Assembly: GCF_009796785.1 (NCBI RefSeq)
Contig: NZ_CP047026.1
Span: 62,001 to 126,000 of the forward strand
Reading direction: 5' to 3'
DNA from: Polaribacter sp. L3A8
GTDB lineage: Bacteria; Bacteroidota; Bacteroidia; Flavobacteriales; Flavobacteriaceae
DNA length: 64,000 nucleotides
The notes under the pieces are model-generated. The model saw only the letters and a list, made by a program, of their open reading frames with translations. It was not told the origin of the DNA and ran no database searches. Shown piece by piece: positions 1 to 7,815 of this stretch (positions within the stretch are counted from its first letter, which is position 1; every line of letters begins with the position of its first letter). The translations under genes were made by a program, and so were the position numbers.

Positions 1-830
1 ATCCTATAGAATACACACATATTGCTCAAAACAAACTTTTGCAAAAAGTACCAATTAAAGAAATAGATATTGTAGTAAAATCGTCTGGTTTTAATATTTT
101 AAGTTCTAGATTTGGAGATAAAAGCATTGCTTTAAATGCAAATAGTTTGTATAAAAAATCATCTAATAGATATTATTTTTTAACAAGAAACCAAGTAGTT
201 ACTATTCAAAAACAATTGCATTCTGGTGTTCAGTTACAAGAAATTCCTTTAGATACTATTTATTTAGAAATTGGAACTTTACTTTCTAAGAAAGTAGTTT
301 TAAAAGCTAATTTAGATATTAACTATCATATTGGTTATGATATTTTAGAACCTGTAACAGTAAAGCCAGATAGTATTTTAATTTCTGGTCCAGATGCAGA
401 AATAGAAAAGATTAAAGAAATCAATTTAAAATTTTTAAAATTAGAAGGTATTAAGGAAGATTTTTCTAAGAGAGTAAAAATTATATTGCCAGAAAATTCT
501 AATAATATAAAAATGAATGCTACGTATGCTACCATAAGTGGTAAGGTAGAAAAATTTACAGAAGGTACTTTAGAAATCCCTTTTAAAGTAACGAACCTTC
601 CAGAAGGTGTCTCTCTAACAACTTTAAATAAAACAGTTTCGGTTAGTTATGTGGTTGGTTTATCTAACTTTGATAAAATTGATAAAAACTTTTTTGAAAT
701 TGTATGTGATTACAATACTTCTAAAAAAAATAACCTAGATTATTTAGTGCCCAAAGTGCTTGTAAAGTCTAGTTATGTAAAAAGTTTTAAAGTGATTCCT
801 AATAAAATTGATTTTTTAATTCAGAAATAA
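1..830 (+). CDS. YbbR-like domain protein (5' end cut by the window edge)
   Basis: The reading frame is already open at the first complete codon (base 3) and runs to the stop at 828-830, so the gene begins upstream of the window. The TTG at 39 is not a credible start because the residues before it continue the same domain. The visible ~275 residues are rich in beta-strands and valines with repeated IxGP and LxGI-type turns (for example SGPDAEIEKI), as in YbbR-like proteins. YbbR proteins are usually membrane-anchored and extracytoplasmic; in Firmicutes they regulate the diadenylate cyclase CdaA. No N-terminal anchor is visible here because of the truncation. The stop abuts the ATG of coaE with no gap, so the two genes are very likely cotranscribed and translationally coupled. 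The family call is moderately firm; the role in flavobacteria is unknown. Confidence 0.7.
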   Translation, partial: PIEYTHIAQNKLLQKVPIKEIDIVVKSSGFNILSSRFGDKSIALNANSLYKKSSNRYYFLTRNQVVTIQKQLHSGVQLQEIPLDTIYLEIGTLLSKKVVLKANLDINYHIGYDILEPVTVKPDSILISGPDAEIEKIKEINLKFLKLEGIKEDFSKRVKIILPENSNNIKMNATYATISGKVEKFTEGTLEIPFKVTNLPEGVSLTTLNKTVSVSYVVGLSNFDKIDKNFFEIVCDYNTSKKNNLDYLVPKVLVKSSYVKSFKVIPNKIDFLIQK

Positions 831-1421
831 ATGATTGTAGGTTTAACAGGGGGAATAGGAAGTGGTAAAACAACTGTAGCAAATATTTTTGCTAAATTTG
901 ATAATGTTGCTATCTATAATGCAGATGCAGAGGCCAAAAAATTAATGAATACTTCACCGATACTTAAATCAAAAATCATTGATGAATTTGGAGCTGCTTC
1001 TTATGTAGATAATCAATTAAATAGACCTTATATTGCCAACCTTGTTTTTAAAGATAAAAGCAAGCTAGAGGCACTCAATGCAATTGTACATCCAGAGGTT
1101 AAAAACCATTTTCAAGAATTTGTAAATCAACAGCATCATAAAGATTATATAGTATATGAAAATGCTATTCTTTTTGAAAGTAAAAGTAATTTAAAGTGCG
1201 ATATTATTATTACTGTTTATGCGCCGCTAGATGTTAGGGTAAAAAGAACAATGTTAAGAGACAATAGTTCTAAAATAGCCGTAGAGAACAGAATAAAAAA
1301 CCAATGGTTAGAAGATAAAAAGCTACTACAATCTAACTATATAATTGATAATTTGGATACCGAAAAGACTCAAATTCAGGTTATTAAAATCCATAATATT
1401 TTAACAGAAAAAAGCCATTGA
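831..1421 (+). CDS. coaE: Dephospho-CoA kinase
   Basis: Catalyses the last step of coenzyme A synthesis in the cytoplasm: ATP-dependent phosphorylation of the 3'-hydroxyl of dephospho-CoA. The N-terminus carries a textbook P-loop, GLTGGIGSGKTT, at residues 4-15, and the typical aspartate-containing segment NADAEAKKLM follows near residue 30. Length (196 aa) is normal for the family. The start ATG directly follows the TAA of the YbbR-like gene, so the start is well fixed and coupling is likely. This order (YbbR-like then coaE) is common in Flavobacteriaceae, from memory. Nothing is unusual in the protein. Confidence 0.95.
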   Translation: MIVGLTGGIGSGKTTVANIFAKFDNVAIYNADAEAKKLMNTSPILKSKIIDEFGAASYVDNQLNRPYIANLVFKDKSKLEALNAIVHPEVKNHFQEFVNQQHHKDYIVYENAILFESKSNLKCDIIITVYAPLDVRVKRTMLRDNSSKIAVENRIKNQWLEDKKLLQSNYIIDNLDTEKTQIQVIKIHNILTEKSH

Positions 1422-1518
1422 ATTTAATTTAATTCAATAGGATTGTTAAATTACTCTTAAATTTAAATCTATATTGTTAATTTAGGTTAAAAACAATAAA
1501 ATCAATTTTTGAAAACCG

Positions 1519-1526
1519 TAACTTTG
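1519..1526 (+). promoter_or_regulatory. Candidate -7 box (TAACTTTG) for the histidine kinase operon
   Basis: TAACTTTG matches the Bacteroidetes -7 consensus TAnnTTTG exactly. No clear TTG -33 box is seen 17-20 bases upstream. The box ends only four bases before the annotated ATG at 1531, so a transcript starting 5-7 bases downstream would have essentially no leader, or translation may start at the second in-frame ATG (codon 5). Confidence 0.45.
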
Positions 1527-1530
1527 ATGT

Positions 1531-3120
1531 ATGGGTAAGAAGATGTTTGTTCTTATTGTTGTATTAATGAGCGTCTCCTTGATTGGAATTATTGCTGTGC
1601 AATTGTATTGGATTAATAATGCGGTGGCTAGTAAGAAGGAACAATTTAAAAATGATGTTCAGAAATCGTTGGGTAGTGTTTCTCAAAGAATTACCGATAA
1701 AGAGAATTATTATTTAGAAAAAAAATATGAAGGTGTCATAGAAAACACCGTTTTAGCAGACGAAGCTCAAATTAAAAATTTTCTTTTCCAAGAAATAGAT
1801 ACAGCTACCAATCAAAAATTTACTTATGGAGGTACCATTTTAGAAGAAAGTTTTAAAATGCCCATTGATTATCTAGACAATGAAACAGATTTTTTAGATA
1901 ATGATACCATTGTTTTTAAAAGAGTGACAGGTAAAAATGATTTTTTCCATTCTAGAGTTATTAAAGGTGCCGATAATTTATTTTCATCTACAGATGAAAA
2001 AAGATTTTCTTTTACAAAAAGATTAAAAAGTATTGAAAGAAGCGAATTTGCTGAAATTTTTAGAAACATTAATAGTACAAGACCTATTCATAAAAGATTA
2101 AGCAATAGAGAGCTTAATGAAACCATAAAAGAAGAATTAGAAAAACGAAATATACATTTAGAATTTAAATACGGAGTATATAGTAACGATGGTTTGGCCA
2201 CAAAGTTAAAGTCGGGCTATTATACCATTGATAAAAAAGAGAGCTATCCTTATCCGCTTTTTTTTAAAGCTAATGGAGACGTAGATTATGAGTTGTATAT
2301 TACTTTTCCAGCAGAAAAAGAACATATACTTTCTGGGATATCAAATATTTTATCACTGTCAATATTTTTTATTTTAATTATTATAATTGCTTTTTCTAGC
2401 TCATTATATCAACTAATTAGACAAAAAAAAATATCAGAAATAAAAACTGATTTTATAAATAATATGACACATGAGTTTAAAACACCTATTGCTACCATTA
2501 ATCTGGCATTAGATTCTATAAAGAATCCTAAGATTATTAATGACAAAGAAAAAGTGTTGCGCTATGTTCAAATGATTAGAGATGAAAATAAAAGGATGCA
2601 CTCTCAAGTAGAAAATGTTTTGAGAATATCTCGATTAGAAAAAAATCAAATAGATATTAGTAAGGAAACCATAGACATGCACGACACAATAGAAGATGCT
2701 ATTACGCATGTTAGTTTATTAATAGAAGATAGACAAGGAGATTTAAATACACATTTTGAAGCATTAATAACAGAAGTTCCTGGAAACGAATTCCATTTAA
2801 CTAATGTAATTGTTAATATGTTAGAAAATGCTTTAAAATATTCTGAGGGAGCACCAAAAATTGATGTTTATACAGAAAGTACAGATAAATTCTTTATCTT
2901 AAAAATAAAAGATGAAGGAATAGGAATGGGTAAAGTAGTTCAAAAACAAGTTTTTGATAAATTTTATAGAGAACAAAAAGGAAACATTCATGATGTTAAA
3001 GGGCATGGGCTAGGTTTGGCGTATGTAAAAGAGATTATAGAAAAGCATCATGGAACTGTTTTTGTTGAAAGTGAAAAAGGAAAAGGAAGTACATTTACAG
3101 TGAAATTACCTTTAATTTAA
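1531..3120 (+). CDS. Two-component sensor histidine kinase
   Basis: Membrane sensor kinase. A first transmembrane helix lies at about residues 5-27 (FVLIVVLMSVSLIGIIAV) and a second at about 270-295 (SLSIFFILIIIIAFSSSLY), enclosing a ~240-residue periplasmic sensor region that I do not recognise. The cytoplasmic part has a HisKA dimerisation domain with the phospho-acceptor His314 in the THEFKTPIATI motif. The HATPase_c domain follows, with the N box (NMLENALKYS), G1 box (DEGIGMG) and G2 box (GHGLGLAYVKEI). The response regulator gene starts 10 bases after the stop, so the pair is an operon. It resembles the RprX-type kinases of Bacteroidetes. The stimulus cannot be read from the sequence. 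If the upstream -7 box is used, the mRNA would be leaderless. Confidence 0.92.
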   Translation: MGKKMFVLIVVLMSVSLIGIIAVQLYWINNAVASKKEQFKNDVQKSLGSVSQRITDKENYYLEKKYEGVIENTVLADEAQIKNFLFQEIDTATNQKFTYGGTILEESFKMPIDYLDNETDFLDNDTIVFKRVTGKNDFFHSRVIKGADNLFSSTDEKRFSFTKRLKSIERSEFAEIFRNINSTRPIHKRLSNRELNETIKEELEKRNIHLEFKYGVYSNDGLATKLKSGYYTIDKKESYPYPLFFKANGDVDYELYITFPAEKEHILSGISNILSLSIFFILIIIIAFSSSLYQLIRQKKISEIKTDFINNMTHEFKTPIATINLALDSIKNPKIINDKEKVLRYVQMIRDENKRMHSQVENVLRISRLEKNQIDISKETIDMHDTIEDAITHVSLLIEDRQGDLNTHFEALITEVPGNEFHLTNVIVNMLENALKYSEGAPKIDVYTESTDKFFILKIKDEGIGMGKVVQKQVFDKFYREQKGNIHDVKGHGLGLAYVKEIIEKHHGTVFVESEKGKGSTFTVKLPLI

Positions 3121-3130
3121 AAACATAACA

Positions 3131-3832
3131 ATGGGAAGTAAAAAAATTTTATTAGTTGAAGACGATCCAAATTTCGGAACCGTTTTAAAAGATTATTTAG
3201 CATTAAATGATTATAATGTAACGCATGCTAAAGATGGTATAGAAGGGTTAATCATGTTTAAAAATAGTGATTATGACTTGTGTATATTAGATGTAATGAT
3301 GCCTCGTAAAGATGGTTTCTCTTTAGCACAAGATATAAGAAGCACAAATAAAGAAGTGCCAATTATTTTCTTAACAGCAAAAACGTTAAAAGAAGATGTT
3401 TTAAAAGGGTATGCTGTTGGTGCAGATGATTACTTAAACAAGCCTTTCGATTCTGAAGTATTATTACATAAAATTAAAGCAATTTTACAACGTAAAGACA
3501 CAGATAAAACAGCAGAATCAGAACAGTTCGAATTTGTTATTGGAGGCTTTTTCTTCAATTCTAAGTTAAGACATTTGTCTGTTGGTGAAAACGGAGAACC
3601 TGTAAAATTATCTCCAAAAGAAAGTAAATTGCTACGTATGTTGGCTATTCATAAAAATGATTTAATGCCAAGAGAATTAGCATTAACAAAAATATGGAGA
3701 GATGATAATTATTTTACATCTAGAAGTATGGATGTTTATATTGCAAAACTTCGTAAGTATCTAAAACCAGATGAACATGTAGAAATTTTAAACATACATG
3801 GAGAAGGATTTAGAATGGTAGATAAGTCTTAA
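3131..3832 (+). CDS. Two-component response regulator, OmpR/RprY type
   Basis: DNA-binding response regulator of 233 aa. The receiver domain (about residues 5-120) has the acidic pair in LLVEDDPNFG, the phospho-acceptor Asp54 in CILDVMMP and the conserved lysine in NKPFD. A winged-helix output domain fills residues ~130-230, ending in YIAKLRKYLKPDEH and the NIHGEGFRM wing. It is the evident partner of the histidine kinase 10 bases upstream. The closest named relative by appearance is RprY. The regulon is unknown; no binding site is evident near the pair. A strong hairpin terminator follows directly. Confidence 0.92.
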   Translation: MGSKKILLVEDDPNFGTVLKDYLALNDYNVTHAKDGIEGLIMFKNSDYDLCILDVMMPRKDGFSLAQDIRSTNKEVPIIFLTAKTLKEDVLKGYAVGADDYLNKPFDSEVLLHKIKAILQRKDTDKTAESEQFEFVIGGFFFNSKLRHLSVGENGEPVKLSPKESKLLRMLAIHKNDLMPRELALTKIWRDDNYFTSRSMDVYIAKLRKYLKPDEHVEILNIHGEGFRMVDKS

Positions 3833-3854
3833 AAAAAACAATTTTCCCATAAAA

Positions 3855-3891
3855 AAAAACTCAACTTGATTGATAATCAAGTTGAGTTTTT
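3855..3891 (+). terminator. Rho-independent terminator after the two-component operon
   Basis: A perfect 13-bp stem, ACTCAACTTGATT against AATCAAGTTGAGT with loop GAT, is flanked by A-tracts on the left and T-tracts on the right, so it could act in both directions. It shows that a TTG-initiated extension of the next gene (from 3866, inside the stem) is not real. Confidence 0.88.
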
Positions 3892-3904
3892 GTATATTTA
3901 TAAT

Positions 3905-4525
3905 ATGTCAGAATTTATTAAAATATATAATGAGAACCCCAATCAAAAAGAAATAGATAAAGTTGTTGCGGTTTTAAAACGTGGAGGTTTGGTAATTTAC
4001 CCAACAGATACAGTTTATGGTTTAGGGTGTGATATTACGAATAATAAAGCTTTAGAAAAGATAGCTCAGATAAAAGGGGTGAAATTAGAAAAAGCAAAAT
4101 TTTCTTTTATTTGCAATAGTTTAAGCCATTTATCTGATTATGTTAAGCAAATAGATAGCGCTACATTTAAAATACTTAAAAGAGCTTTACCTGGGCCTTA
4201 TACGTTTATTTTACCAGGAAGTAATAATCTCCCAAAAGTATTTAAAAAGAAAAAAACAGTAGGTATTCGTATTCCTGATAATAATATTATTAGAACTTTA
4301 GTAGAAAGCTTAGGCAATCCAATTGTATCTACTTCGATTAGAGATGATGATGAAATTTTAGAATATACTACAGATCCAGAATTAATTTTCGAAAAATGGC
4401 ACAAATTAGTCGATATTGTTATTGATGGAGGCTATGGAGATAACCAAGCTTCTACTATTATCGATTTTACAGAAGGGTATCCAGAAGTGATTAGAGAAGG
4501 AAAAGGAAGTTTAGATATACTTTAG
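3905..4525 (+). CDS. tsaC: L-threonylcarbamoyladenylate synthase (Sua5/YciO/YrdC family)
   Basis: Forms threonylcarbamoyl-AMP from threonine, bicarbonate and ATP, the first step of t6A tRNA modification at position 37. The 206-residue protein has the YrdC-fold signature: GGLVIYPTDTVYGLGCDITN near residues 30-49, followed by a basic segment and the VGIRIPDN motif, then NPIVSTSIR. I start it at the ATG at 3905 (MSEFIKIYNENP). A longer version from TTG 3866 would begin inside the upstream terminator. Length matches the short TsaC/YciO branch rather than the longer Sua5 with an extra C-terminal domain. YciO paralogues look similar, so assignment to TsaC itself is likely but not proven. Confidence 0.85.
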   Translation: MSEFIKIYNENPNQKEIDKVVAVLKRGGLVIYPTDTVYGLGCDITNNKALEKIAQIKGVKLEKAKFSFICNSLSHLSDYVKQIDSATFKILKRALPGPYTFILPGSNNLPKVFKKKKTVGIRIPDNNIIRTLVESLGNPIVSTSIRDDDEILEYTTDPELIFEKWHKLVDIVIDGGYGDNQASTIIDFTEGYPEVIREGKGSLDIL

Positions 4526-4548
4526 TTTTTTTAAGTAAAACTTTTTTT
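4524..4548 (+). terminator. Possible weak terminator of the threonylcarbamoyl-AMP synthase gene
   Basis: A 6-bp AT-rich stem, AGTTTT against AAAACT, overlaps the stop codon and is followed by seven T. The T-run is good but the stem is weak. Confidence 0.45.
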
Positions 4549-4625
4549 AAAGTTGATAAATAACTGGTTTTAAGTGATTTTGTTTCAGTTTGAAAAAGGA
4601 GCAGAATACATATTTTTCTGTTTTT

Positions 4626-5624
4626 TTATTTTAACTCCTCAAACTTTTTTCTACCCAAAGCAAAATATTGCCAAACAACACTTGTATGTAAATTGTAGTT
4701 TTGTTTTTTTTGTAGGACTCTACGTTTTTTTAAAAATTTAAAAAAATTCTTGTAAAAACTAAAATGTGCTTTAATAATAGCCCAAGTGTGTATGGGTCTT
4801 AATTCTAGCATAAATTTAGCACCTGCAATTCCGTCTAAAAGTAAACGAGAAAAAATAACGAATAAAAACCATTTTTTAGGAACATTTTTTACAACATTTA
4901 ATAAACTGTTTCTAAAGTTTAGATATGTTTTCTGCGGATTTGTTTCTTGTAAAGTAGCACCACCAACATGATATACTGTTGAAGCTCCAACATACTTTAC
5001 TTTATACCCTCTATTTTGAGCTCTCCAACACAGATCTATTTCTTCTTGATGCGCAAAATAATCTTCGTCTAAACCACCTAATTGATGATATACCTTAGAA
5101 CGAATAAATAAAGAAGCTCCAGAAGCCCAAAAAATAGTGGCTTCATCATTAAACTGCCCTGTATCTGTTTCTAAATCATTAAAAACACGTCCTCTACAAT
5201 AAGGATAACCATACAAATCTACAAAACCTCCTGCAGCGCCTGCATATTCAAATTTTGTTTTGTCTTTAAAATCTAATAATTTGGGTTGAATAATAGCCGT
5301 ATTTTTTTCGTTCTTAAAAACAGTTATAATAGGTGTTAGCCAATTTTGTGTAACTTCAACATCCGAATTTAATAAGCAATAAATATCAGCATCAATAACT
5401 TGTAAAGCATCATTATATCCTTTTGCATATCCGCCATTTATAGCGTTTTCTACAATTTTAACGGATGGAAAGAATTCTTTAACATACTTAATAGAAGAAT
5501 CTGTAGATGCATTGTCTGCGATATAAATAGTAGCCTCTTGCGAACTAAAATTTATAACCGATGGTAAGAACTGCTCTAACAGTTTTTGACCATTCCAATT
5601 TAATATGACGATTGCTATTTTCAA
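4626..5624 (-). CDS. Family 2 glycosyltransferase (TTG start)
   Basis: Inverting GT2-type transferase of 332 aa. The protein begins MKIAIVILNWNGQKLLEQF, the classic N-terminus of dTDP-rhamnosyl or rhamnan-type GT2 enzymes. It has the nucleotide-binding acidic segment in YIADNASTDSS, a second acidic motif in YCLLNSDVEV, and the ASLFIRSKVY...GGLDEDYFAHQEEIDLCWR acceptor region. The start codon is TTG; an in-frame stop lies nine codons further upstream with no ATG between, so TTG is forced. The C-terminal ~70 residues contain hydrophobic and basic stretches that may associate with the membrane. The sugar donor and product (cell-surface polysaccharide is likely) cannot be told. It stands alone, convergent with the upstream gene. 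Confidence 0.87.
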   Translation of the reverse strand: MKIAIVILNWNGQKLLEQFLPSVINFSSQEATIYIADNASTDSSIKYVKEFFPSVKIVENAINGGYAKGYNDALQVIDADIYCLLNSDVEVTQNWLTPIITVFKNEKNTAIIQPKLLDFKDKTKFEYAGAAGGFVDLYGYPYCRGRVFNDLETDTGQFNDEATIFWASGASLFIRSKVYHQLGGLDEDYFAHQEEIDLCWRAQNRGYKVKYVGASTVYHVGGATLQETNPQKTYLNFRNSLLNVVKNVPKKWFLFVIFSRLLLDGIAGAKFMLELRPIHTWAIIKAHFSFYKNFFKFLKKRRVLQKKQNYNLHTSVVWQYFALGRKKFEELK

Positions 5625-5824
5625 GTGTGCGAATTTACTGTTTATAAATTAGTTTAATTCTAATTTTTTCTTAATAATAAATGAATTTTGTTAGGGAGTT
5701 TCTGTTCGAATGAAATTTTTTTTTAAAAGAATCTTCTATCAAGAATTAGTAATAAAATTTCTCGATATAATTTTGTATCCATAAAGAATCATCCGAAGTA
5801 ATAGTTTAAAAATAAAAAGGGGTT

Positions 5825-6268
5825 CTATTTATAATTAGGAATTTCTTTTAAGAAAATATAGGTTTCATTTTCAAAATCCATTTTGCAGTAAAAATGCTCT
5901 AACCCGTTGGTCACTATCAAAAAAGTAGCTTTTAGTTTTAAATTATAACGTGCAATTTGGTCAAAAGTATCTTGTGTAATTTTAATGGAAGGCGCTTTAC
6001 ACTCTACAATAATTTCATGTTTCCCTTCTTTATTAAAAACTAAAATATCAGTTCTTTTTTTACGATTGTTAATGGTTAACTGCTTTTCTAGGGCTATTAA
6101 AGAGGTTGGATATTTTTTTTCATCAATCAAAAAAGAAACATAATGCTGACGTACCCATTCTTCTGGAGTTAAAACCAGATATTTTTTTCTTAATTTATCA
6201 AAAATAAGCGTCTTATTTTCGCTACTTTTGAGTTTGAAATTATAAGTGGGTAGATTGAGTTTTTGCAT
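5825..6268 (-). CDS. Stand-alone HsdR N-terminal-like (PD-(D/E)xK fold) protein
   Basis: 147 residues resembling the N-terminal nuclease-fold domain of type I restriction R subunits (HSDR_N type). The putative active site of the PD-(D/E)xK fold is visible: Asp in RTDILVFN followed by ExK in IIVECKAP. No helicase domain and no hsdM or hsdS genes are nearby, so this is not a restriction system. Single-domain proteins of this kind are widespread in Bacteroidetes and their role is unknown. The start codon lies only 17 bases from the start of the divergent holA gene. A TAnnTTTG box on this strand (6273-6280) sits immediately before the ATG, suggesting a leaderless transcript. Confidence 0.8.
   Translation of the reverse strand: MQKLNLPTYNFKLKSSENKTLIFDKLRKKYLVLTPEEWVRQHYVSFLIDEKKYPTSLIALEKQLTINNRKKRTDILVFNKEGKHEIIVECKAPSIKITQDTFDQIARYNLKLKATFLIVTNGLEHFYCKMDFENETYIFLKEIPNYK
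6223..6230 (+). promoter_or_regulatory. Candidate -7 box (TACTTTTG) for holA inside the divergent gene
   Basis: TACTTTTG fits TAnnTTTG and lies about 55 bases before the holA ATG, within the coding region of the divergent gene. No convincing -33 TTG is present at the right distance, so confidence is low. Confidence 0.3.
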
Positions 6269-6272
6269 CAGT

Positions 6273-6280
6273 CAAAAGTA
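6273..6280 (-). promoter_or_regulatory. Candidate -7 box (TACTTTTG) for the HsdR-N-like gene
   Basis: On the minus strand this reads TACTTTTG, matching TAnnTTTG. It ends five bases before the ATG at 6268, so the predicted transcript would start at or next to the start codon. It occupies most of the 17-bp gap between two divergent start codons. Confidence 0.4.
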
Positions 6281-6285
6281 AGAAA

Positions 6286-7287
6286 ATGAACGAAATAAGA
6301 AACATTGTTTCAGATATAAAGAAAGGAAATATAAAACCTATCTATTTTTTAATGGGGGAAGAGCCTTATTACATAGATAAAATTTCTGACTATATAGAAG
6401 AAAATATATTAGATGAAGGCGAAAAAGGGTTTAACCAACAAGTAATGTATGGTAGAGATGCAAGTATAGAAGATATTGTTTCTTCTGCAAAACGCTACCC
6501 AATGATGGCCGAAAGACAAGTGATTATTGTTAAAGAAGCACAAGATTTAAGTAGAAATATAGAAAAGTTAGTTGCTTATGCCGAAAATCCGCAGCCTACA
6601 ACCGTTTTAGTTTTTAATTATAAATATAAAAAACTAGATAAGCGTAAAAAACTACACAAGGCAATTGCAAAAACAGGTTTAATTTTCGAAAGTAAAAAAC
6701 TGTATGAAAATCAGGTTTCAGATTGGATTCGTAGAGTTTTAAGTGGTAAAAAATATCAAATTGAGCCCAAAGCGTCTCAAATGTTAGTAGAGTTTTTAGG
6801 AACTGATTTAAGTAAAATATCTAATGAGTTAGATAAATTGATGCTAATTTTACCTAAAGAGTCAATTATTAACGATAAAGATATAGAGGACAATATAGGA
6901 ATTTCTAAAGATTTTAATAATTTTGAATTGCGAAAAGCAGTAGGAGAGAAGGATGTGGTTAAAGCGAATAGAATTATAAATTATTTTGCCGAAAACCCAA
7001 AAAATAACCCTTTGGTAATGACCATTTCATTATTAAACGGTTATTTTACACAGCTTCTTTGTTTTCATGGTTTAAAAGATAAATCTAAAAGTTCTGTAGC
7101 AAAGGCGTTAGGTGTTAATCCGTATTTTGTAGACGAATATTTTTCTGCTTCAAGAAATTATCCGATGCGAAAAGTGGCGCAAGTAATTGCTTTTTTAAGA
7201 GATGCAGATGTAAAAAGTAAAGGAGTTGGGGCAAGCCAATCTAACCAAGATATTTTAAAAGAATTATTATTCAAAATACTACATTAA
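6286..7287 (+). CDS. holA: DNA polymerase III subunit delta
   Basis: Delta subunit of the clamp loader that opens the beta sliding clamp during replication; 333 aa, normal length. The N-terminus has the family pattern IKPIYFLMGEEPYYIDKI with the degenerate P-loop region, and the middle has TTVLVFNYKYKKLDKRKKLHK. The helical C-terminal domain includes LGTDLSKISNELDKL and NPYFVDEYFSASRNY. The next gene starts one base after the stop, suggesting translational coupling with the DUF1569 protein. Confidence 0.92.
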   Translation: MNEIRNIVSDIKKGNIKPIYFLMGEEPYYIDKISDYIEENILDEGEKGFNQQVMYGRDASIEDIVSSAKRYPMMAERQVIIVKEAQDLSRNIEKLVAYAENPQPTTVLVFNYKYKKLDKRKKLHKAIAKTGLIFESKKLYENQVSDWIRRVLSGKKYQIEPKASQMLVEFLGTDLSKISNELDKLMLILPKESIINDKDIEDNIGISKDFNNFELRKAVGEKDVVKANRIINYFAENPKNNPLVMTISLLNGYFTQLLCFHGLKDKSKSSVAKALGVNPYFVDEYFSASRNYPMRKVAQVIAFLRDADVKSKGVGASQSNQDILKELLFKILH

Positions 7288-7288
7288 G

Positions 7289-7741
7289 ATGAAAAACATT
7301 TTTGAGAAAGAAATTACATCAGAAGAAATTAAAAGAATTAATAAACTGACTGCGGCAACTAAACCAACTTGGGGAAAGATGTCTGTTTCTCAAATGTTAG
7401 CGCATTGTTCTGTAACTTATGAGATGGTTTTTAGTGATAAATATCCAAAACCAAATGCTTTTACACGATGGATTTTAAAGATGTTTGTTAAAAAGATAGT
7501 TGTGTCTGAAAAACCGTATGCTAAAAACGGAAGAACGGCACCTCAATTTATAATTGCAGATGAGAGAGAGTTTGAAACAGAAAAAAAACGTTTAATAGAA
7601 TACGTGATTAAAACCCAAGAATTAGGAAGTACTTATTTTGAAGGAAAAGAATCTCATTCTTTTGGAAAGTTAACTGCGGTAGAATGGAATAATTCTTTCT
7701 ACAAACATTTAGATCATCATTTAACTCAATTTGGAGTGTAG
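7289..7741 (+). CDS. DUF1569 (DinB-like) domain protein
   Basis: 150 residues with the DUF1569 hallmark near the N-terminus, KPTWGKMSVSQMLAHCSVTYEM, and a second histidine-rich segment at the end, SFYKHLDHHLTQFGV. DUF1569 belongs to the DinB/YfiT-like four-helix fold, in which three histidines often bind a metal; His46 and the C-terminal HLDHH cluster are compatible with this. The biochemical role is unknown. It starts one base after holA, but I know of no functional link to replication. Confidence 0.82.
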   Translation: MKNIFEKEITSEEIKRINKLTAATKPTWGKMSVSQMLAHCSVTYEMVFSDKYPKPNAFTRWILKMFVKKIVVSEKPYAKNGRTAPQFIIADEREFETEKKRLIEYVIKTQELGSTYFEGKESHSFGKLTAVEWNNSFYKHLDHHLTQFGV

Positions 7742-7761
7742 GTTTTCTATTTTATTGATAT

Positions 7762-7801
7762 AAAAAAAGAGAGCAGTAAATATTTACTGCTCTCTTTTTT
7801 T
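7762..7801. terminator. Bidirectional terminator between DUF1569 gene and amylase gene
   Basis: A near-perfect palindrome with a stem of at least 16 bp built on GAGAGCAGTAAA against TTTACTGCTCTC, flanked by A-runs and T-runs on both strands. It lies between two convergent genes and fits termination in both directions. Confidence 0.9.
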
Positions 7802-7815
7802 GTTAAGATTAGGGA

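Noticed and set aside
3866..3904. N-terminal extension of the threonylcarbamoyl-AMP synthase from TTG
   Set aside because: The extension is encoded within the terminator stem of the previous operon and adds residues not expected in the family; ATG at 3905 fits better.
5825..6268. Part of a type I restriction-modification system
   Set aside because: No helicase, methyltransferase or specificity subunit genes are present; only the small N-terminal-like domain exists.
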